From JAYQUR01 sp038133505 (GTDB taxonomy: Bacteria; Pseudomonadota; Alphaproteobacteria; MPNO01; UBA830): a DNA stretch of 17,738 nt. This document shows positions 13,831 to 17,738 of the stretch, piece after piece; positions within the stretch are counted from its first letter, which is position 1, and the number at the start of each line of letters is the position of its first letter. Position numbers and translations under genes: made by a program. Under the pieces are notes generated by a model, which worked only from the letters and a program-made list of their open reading frames with translations, ran no database searches and was not told where the DNA came from. The DNA lies in contig JAYPTI010000055.1 in NCBI GenBank assembly GCA_038133505.1, positions 1-17,738 of the forward strand. The letters run 5' to 3'.

Positions 13831-15072
13831 GTGCGTTTCTCTGCAGAGATGTTCGGCGGCGTCGGACGGGCGCTGTCCAGCCCGCATTACCGCCGCTATG
13901 CCTGCGGTCACATCGCCAACGTCTTCGGCTGGTGGGGCTACCGTCTGGGGATCGGCTGGCTGGTCTGGGAGCTGACGAAATCGCCGGGCTGGCTCGGTAT
14001 CTTCGTCTTCGCGGGCATGATCCCCGTGACGATCGCGGCGCCGATTGCCGGTGCGCTCGCGGATCGGCACGGTCACCGCCGGGTGGCGATGATTGCGGCC
14101 ACCATATCCGGCACCGTGATGCTGGCGACGCTGCTGATCACGGCGGCCGGCGAAATGACGGTGCCGCTGCTGCTCGTGCTCAGTATTCTGCAGGGCATCG
14201 CCTTCGGGACCGAGTTCCCGGCGCGTCAGGCGCTGATCCCGCAGCTCGTGAAGCGAGAAAACGTTCCCGCCGCGCTCGCGTTCAATTCCACGACGTTCCA
14301 GGTCGGCACCTTTCTCGGGCCGGTACTGGCCGGTTGGCTGATCCACCGCTGGGGAAGCTGGGCTGCGCTCGCGCTGTACGCGTTCTCGAACTACTGGATG
14401 GTGCTGATGCTCTCCATCCTGCGTTACCGTCCCCCGCCCGCCGAGCCCAAACCGCCGCGCGGATTCTTCTCGGAGATCGGCGACGGGTTCCGGCATATCG
14501 GAGAAGTTCCTGCGCTCCGTATTCTGTTCGCCATCACCATTATCAACGGCATCCTGCTGCGGCCCTATCTGGAACTGATGCCCGGCTTCGCGGAGGCCGT
14601 TTTCGGCGGCGGGCCGGAGACGCTCGGCATGCTGACCGCGGCCTCCGGCTTCGGCGCGCTCGCCATGGGCGTGTTCCTCGCTTTCCGGGGCCGCAACCGC
14701 GGACTCGTTCGTCTGATGATCGCGGGCATCGTCTCCGGGTCCGCCGGACTTGCCGCGTTTTCGGCGACCGACGACCTTCACCTCGGGGTCGGGCTGCTGG
14801 CGCTGTCGGCTTTCCTGATGCTGGCCTGTCACATCGGCGCATACAGCCTCGTCCAGAACGTCGTCGAGCCCGCGATGCGCGGCCGAGTGATTTCGGTGAA
14901 CATTGCGATCGTCATCGGCGGGCCGGCGATCGGCGCGATGCTTATCGGCTGGTGGGCGGAGGTCGTCGGGTTGCAATGGGCCCTCGCAACAGCGGCGGTC
15001 CTCGCGATCGTTGGGATCCTGACCCTGATGCCGGCGATCCGGAAGAACGCGGCCGACATGGAAAAGGAATAG
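13831..15072 (+). CDS. MFS transporter (MFS_3 / EntS-like)
   Basis: A 413-residue inner-membrane carrier with about ten to twelve hydrophobic helices. It begins LSSPHYRRYACGHIANVFGWWGYRLGIGWLVWELT and has the MFS loop 2-3 motif GALADRHGHRR, then GTEFPARQALIPQLVKRENVPAALAFNSTTFQVGTFLGP, typical of the MFS_3 group that includes the enterobactin exporter EntS. A cytoplasmic loop (YRPPPAEPKPPRGF) divides the two halves, and RGRVISVN recurs in the second half. It could import the pathway substrate or export a product; MFS_3 members are mostly exporters. The start is uncertain: GTG 13831 (chosen) or ATG 13849, neither with a strong ribosome site. It is last in the cyclase/HisD-like/cupin operon, 40 bases after the cupin, and converges on the next gene six bases away. 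Confidence 0.88.
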   Translation: MRFSAEMFGGVGRALSSPHYRRYACGHIANVFGWWGYRLGIGWLVWELTKSPGWLGIFVFAGMIPVTIAAPIAGALADRHGHRRVAMIAATISGTVMLATLLITAAGEMTVPLLLVLSILQGIAFGTEFPARQALIPQLVKRENVPAALAFNSTTFQVGTFLGPVLAGWLIHRWGSWAALALYAFSNYWMVLMLSILRYRPPPAEPKPPRGFFSEIGDGFRHIGEVPALRILFAITIINGILLRPYLELMPGFAEAVFGGGPETLGMLTAASGFGALAMGVFLAFRGRNRGLVRLMIAGIVSGSAGLAAFSATDDLHLGVGLLALSAFLMLACHIGAYSLVQNVVEPAMRGRVISVNIAIVIGGPAIGAMLIGWWAEVVGLQWALATAAVLAIVGILTLMPAIRKNAADMEKE

Positions 15073-15078
15073 GGGAGA

Positions 15079-15858
15079 CTAACGCCCCTTGAAGACGGCG
15101 GCGCGGCCGTCCCGGTGTGCGGCCATGCCTTCGTCGACGTCTTCCGACCATTCGAGGGCTTTTCGCAATTCGTCGGACAGCGCCCGCGCTTCGGCGAAGC
15201 CCGGTGCCTTTCGCGCGCGCAGGATGCGTTTCGCGCCTCTCGTCGCGAGCGGACCGTTCGCGCCGATCAGGCGTGCTTTCTCGAGCGCCGCCTGTTTGAC
15301 GGTCCCGCGCGGATGAAGCTCCTGAACGAGGCCGAACCGTTCCATCTCCGCCGCGCCTATCTCGCGCGCCGTGCAGATCAGGTCGAGCGCGCGGGCATAG
15401 CCGACCGCCATGCCGAGCCGGTGCGGCGCGCCCGCGCCCGGAAATCCGCCCCATTTCGCCTCCGGCATCGACATCGTGATGTCGTCGGCGGCGATCCTTA
15501 TGTCGCAGGCAAGCGAAAGTTCCGCCGCACCTGCCATGATGTTGCCGTTGATCGCCGCGATCGTGATCTGGGGCAGCTCCGCCAGCGCGTCGAACACGCG
15601 GTTCGCCAGGATCACGAACTCGATGACGCTCTCCTTCGACATGGCCACACGGATTTCCGGGTTGAGCAGGCCGAGGGAAAACACTTCGTCGCCGGCGCCG
15701 GTGACGACAACTGCGTTTGTTATATCGTCCGCCGCGATCTCGTCGACGATGGTTCCCAGCAATGCCATCGAGTCGGGCGTCAATCGGTTGGCATCTTCCG
15801 GACGGTTGAGCGTGACGGTCGCGACGGCGCCGTCGCGCGCGAGATCGATGTCGGCCAT
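15079..15858 (-). CDS. Enoyl-CoA hydratase/isomerase family protein
   Basis: A 259-residue crotonase-fold protein. It starts MADIDLARDGAVATVTLNRP and has the two oxyanion-hole segments FSLGLLNPE (60-68) and NGNIMAGAAELSLACD (104-119). Both catalytic glutamates of hydratases are kept: E113 in AAELS and E133 in MPEAKWGGFPGAGAPHRL, 20 residues apart as in the rat enzyme (E144/E164). It therefore probably hydrates or isomerises an enoyl-CoA in the cytoplasm. In the first oxyanion segment the usual CAGADL is SLGLLN, an unusual variant. ATG 15858 has GGAAGGA four bases upstream. It is divergent from the FAD monooxygenase across 78 bases and convergent with the MFS gene. No CoA ligase or thiolase is nearby, so its link to the other genes is uncertain. 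Confidence 0.88.
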   Translation of the reverse strand: MADIDLARDGAVATVTLNRPEDANRLTPDSMALLGTIVDEIAADDITNAVVVTGAGDEVFSLGLLNPEIRVAMSKESVIEFVILANRVFDALAELPQITIAAINGNIMAGAAELSLACDIRIAADDITMSMPEAKWGGFPGAGAPHRLGMAVGYARALDLICTAREIGAAEMERFGLVQELHPRGTVKQAALEKARLIGANGPLATRGAKRILRARKAPGFAEARALSDELRKALEWSEDVDEGMAAHRDGRAAVFKGR

Positions 15859-15902
15859 GAAATCCTTCCAGTTTTCGCCGAGCGTAGCACGGCCAAGAGC
15901 GA

Positions 15903-15930
15903 TTGCCGTAATTCGTCTTGCCGCTAAAAT
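15903..15930 (+). promoter_or_regulatory. Promoter for a leaderless FAD-monooxygenase transcript
   Basis: TTGCCG (15903-15908), a 16-base spacer and TAAAAT (15925-15930) form a plausible sigma70 promoter. The expected transcription start, seven bases past the -10, falls on the A of ATG 15937, so the mRNA would have no leader. No Shine-Dalgarno is available (CCCTCC precedes the ATG). Confidence 0.5.
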
Positions 15931-15936
15931 CCCTCC

Positions 15937-17160
15937 ATGCGCACGAACGGAAAAGACATTCTGATTGCCGGCGGCGGCATTGGCGGGCTGACGATGGCGC
16001 TCGCGCTTCATGCGCGCGGCATTCCCTGCCGGGTCTACGAGGGGGCGGCCGAGTTCAAGCCGCTCGGCGTCGGCATCAACATGCTGCCGCACGCGATCCG
16101 GGTGCTGTCGTCGATGGGTCTGGAGGACGCGCTGAAGTCCTACGGCGTCGAGGCGCGGGAATTCGCGTATTTCAACCGTCACGGCCAGTTCATCTTCGCG
16201 GAGCCCTGTGGCCGGTTCGCGGGCTACGAATACCCGCATTTCTCGATCCACCGGGCAGACCTTCACCAGGCGCTCTACGACGCGGTGCGCGACCGGCTCG
16301 GCCCGGACGCAGTGGCGCTCGGGCACCGGTGCGTCGGCGTCGAGCAGGAGGGCGAGCGGGTCGTCCTGCGGTTCGAGAACGCCGAACCCGCAGAAGGACG
16401 CGCGCTGATCGCGAGCGACGGCTTCCATTCCGCTATCCGCCGCCAGTTCTACCCCGACGAGGGCGCGCCCCAGTTCGGCGGCATCAACATGTGGCGCGGC
16501 GTCACCCGGCGGAAGCCGTTCCTGACGGGCGCGAGCGTCACGCGCGTGGGCACGGTGTCGCGCGGCAAGATGGTGATCTATCCCATCCGGCAGTTCGACG
16601 ACGGCACGCAGCTCATCAACTGGAACACCGAACAGCCGCGCGACGACCACAAGCCCAACGACTGGGCGACGCCCGGGCGGATCGAGGATTTCATCGAGCC
16701 GTTCGCCGACTGGCGTTTCGACTGGCTCGACATTCCGAAGCTGATCGAAGGCGCCGAGTTCATCCTCGAATACCCGATGGTCGACCGCGACCCTGTGGAC
16801 CGGTGGACCTGGGGACGGATCACCCTGCTGGGGGACGCGGCGCATCCGATGTATCCGCGCGGCGGCAACGGCGGCGCGCAGGCGATCCTCGACGCCGAGT
16901 GCCTCGCCCGGCTGCTCGACGAGACGGACGGGCCGGAACAGGCCTTCCGCGCCTACGAGGCCGAGCGGATCGAAACCGTCCGCAAGATCGTGCTGACGAA
17001 CCGCGCGCAGCCGCCGGACTTCATCATCGAGACGGTCGAGAACCTGACCGGCGGGGAGCCCTTCGACCGCATCGAGGACGTCATCGACCCCGCGGAACTC
17101 GCCGCGATCTCGGACCGCTACAAGGAGATCGCGCGCTACAGCAAGGACGCAGTCAGGTAG
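15937..17160 (+). CDS. Class A FAD-dependent aromatic hydroxylase/monooxygenase
   Basis: A 407-residue single-component flavoprotein monooxygenase. GGGIGG (12-17) binds ADP of FAD, ASDGFHSAIRR (DG at 161-162) is the second motif, and GDAAHPM (299-305) followed by RGGNGGAQAILDAECLARLL is the flavin ribityl site. GVGINMLPHAIRVLSSMGLEDAL is also typical of salicylate, 3-hydroxybenzoate and related hydroxylases. These use NAD(P)H and O2 to add a hydroxyl to an aromatic acid or heterocycle. If it makes a gentisate-type dihydroxy acid, the bicupin dioxygenase at 6944-8122 could cleave the product; this link is inference. ATG 15937 sits at the predicted transcription start of a TTGCCG/TAAAAT promoter. 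The C-terminal 50 residues carry no extra domain. Downstream, 113 bases separate it from the next gene. Confidence 0.9.
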   Translation: MRTNGKDILIAGGGIGGLTMALALHARGIPCRVYEGAAEFKPLGVGINMLPHAIRVLSSMGLEDALKSYGVEAREFAYFNRHGQFIFAEPCGRFAGYEYPHFSIHRADLHQALYDAVRDRLGPDAVALGHRCVGVEQEGERVVLRFENAEPAEGRALIASDGFHSAIRRQFYPDEGAPQFGGINMWRGVTRRKPFLTGASVTRVGTVSRGKMVIYPIRQFDDGTQLINWNTEQPRDDHKPNDWATPGRIEDFIEPFADWRFDWLDIPKLIEGAEFILEYPMVDRDPVDRWTWGRITLLGDAAHPMYPRGGNGGAQAILDAECLARLLDETDGPEQAFRAYEAERIETVRKIVLTNRAQPPDFIIETVENLTGGEPFDRIEDVIDPAELAAISDRYKEIARYSKDAVR

Positions 17161-17273
17161 AGGACATCCGAGCGGCTCGCCTTGTGCGTCAGCAAAACGT
17201 CCGCTAGCGCTTCTTCCGAGAGTCGAGCGGTAAAAAAACGCGTTCCCATAAAACCCGTTTCGGGAGGAAACCG

Positions 17274-17738
17274 ATGAGAAAATCGAACGCCGCTTCGCGC
17301 GGCTTGCTATCCGTGTTGTGCGCCGGGGCCGTCGCACTTTCCATGTCCGCGGCTTCCGCGCAGCAGGATCCCAAGGGGCCGTCGGAAATCAAGAATCCGC
17401 CACCCGCCAAGGGCCCGCTGATGGGCCGGCCAGAGACTGCGGGCGCCCAGGCGCTGGCGCCGGTCCGTCCGCCGCCGTTCCCGACGGCTGCGGACAAGCT
17501 GCCGCTGTCCAAGATCAAGGTGCCCGACGGCTTCAAGGTCGAGGTCTATGCCAGCGGCATCAAGAACGCCCGAACCCTGCGCCTTGGCGACAAGGGCACG
17601 CTGTTCGTCGGCAACTGGCAGGGCAACAAGGTCTGGGCGGTCACCGACAGCGGCGGCAAGCGTACGGCCAAGGTGCTCTACGAGGGGCTCGACTGGCCCA
17701 ACGGCCTCGCGTTCCACAACGGCACGCTCTACATCGCC
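17274..17738 (+). CDS. Exported PQQ-dependent sugar (sorbosone-type) dehydrogenase-like protein, N-terminal part
   Basis: The first 155 codons of a gene that runs off the window. A signal peptide (RKS, hydrophobic 11-23, cut after ASA at 29) is followed by about 45 residues of Pro/Ala-rich, low-complexity linker. A beta-propeller start then reads KIKVPDGFKVEVYASGIKNARTLRLGDKGTLFVGNWQGNKVWAV and GLDWPNGLAFHNGTLYIA. This pattern is typical of soluble PQQ-dependent glucose/sorbosone dehydrogenases in the periplasm, which oxidise sugars or alcohols and pass electrons to cytochromes. The catalytic and PQQ-binding residues lie further on and cannot be checked. GGGAGG seven bases before ATG 17274 is a strong ribosome site; part of it is in a small CCCG-TTT-CGGG hairpin (17254-17264). 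In 17161-17273 no clear promoter was found. Confidence 0.8.
   Translation, partial: MRKSNAASRGLLSVLCAGAVALSMSAASAQQDPKGPSEIKNPPPAKGPLMGRPETAGAQALAPVRPPPFPTAADKLPLSKIKVPDGFKVEVYASGIKNARTLRLGDKGTLFVGNWQGNKVWAVTDSGGKRTAKVLYEGLDWPNGLAFHNGTLYIA

Noticed and set aside
10768..15072. Assignment of the locus to sulfopropanediol (hps) degradation
   Set aside because: HisD-like, SDR and MFS genes recall hpsN/hpsO/hpsU, but no sulfolactate lyase, TRAP transporter or sulfite gene is present, and the cyclase and cupin do not belong to that pathway.
17161..17273. Promoter or terminator between the FAD monooxygenase and the PQQ-type gene
   Set aside because: CATAAA at 17247 has no matching -35, and CGAG-CGG-CTCG and CGCTAGCG are too short to call; nothing firm is seen.
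1..17738. tRNA, rRNA, CRISPR array, insertion sequence or prophage
   Set aside because: No cloverleaf-like segment, regularly spaced repeats, transposase or integrase motif was seen on either strand by eye; a tRNAscan-SE or similar run would be decisive.

Overview
The window is GC-rich, tightly packed DNA with short intergenic gaps and many 1-4 base gene overlaps. Codon use, the mix of families (HI0933 flavoprotein, MFS_3 exporter, PQQ-type propeller dehydrogenase, gentisate-type dioxygenase, CtrA-like box) and REP-like CCCTCTCC/GGAGAGGG dyads point to an alphaproteobacterium, perhaps Rhodospirillales-like. The lineage is inferred from style, not from a marker gene. A run of 10 N inside a low-complexity stretch shows this is a draft assembly.

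Layout. (1) 1-3160: the end of a surface-glycan operon on the + strand, with a truncated GT4 glycosyltransferase, a complete GT4 glycosyltransferase and an AsnB-type glutamine amidotransferase, chained by ATGA and TAATG overlaps. (2) 3161-4386: an AT-rich break with a possible CtrA-type promoter, a 94-residue lipoprotein, an intrinsic terminator with a GAAA tetraloop, and an exported Sel1-repeat protein. (3) 4460-9130: an acyl-CoA-dehydrogenase-fold flavin monooxygenase facing a minus-strand HI0933-family flavoprotein; then a minus-strand gentisate/salicylate-type ring-cleaving dioxygenase, divergent from purU. (4) 9138-15072: a divergent catabolic-looking locus. On the minus strand an SDR is coupled to an exported alpha/beta hydrolase-fold protein that has lost its catalytic residues. 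On the plus strand, from a TTGACA promoter carrying an inverted repeat, lie a cyclase-family hydrolase, a histidinol-dehydrogenase-like enzyme, a small cupin and an MFS transporter. (5) 15079-17738: an enoyl-CoA hydratase-like protein (minus), divergent from a class A FAD monooxygenase (plus), then the start of an exported PQQ-dependent sugar/sorbosone dehydrogenase-like protein.

How the parts could work together (inference): two different flavin monooxygenases, a ring-cleavage dioxygenase, an SDR, a HisD-like NAD-dependent alcohol dehydrogenase, a metal hydrolase of the cyclase family, an enoyl-CoA hydratase and an MFS carrier would suit breakdown of an aromatic or other cyclic compound. No single known pathway fits, and no transcription regulator is present in the window. 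The best candidate for something undescribed is the cyclase / HisD-like / cupin / MFS operon with its divergent SDR and pseudo-hydrolase. I saw no tRNA, rRNA, CRISPR array, transposase or phage gene.
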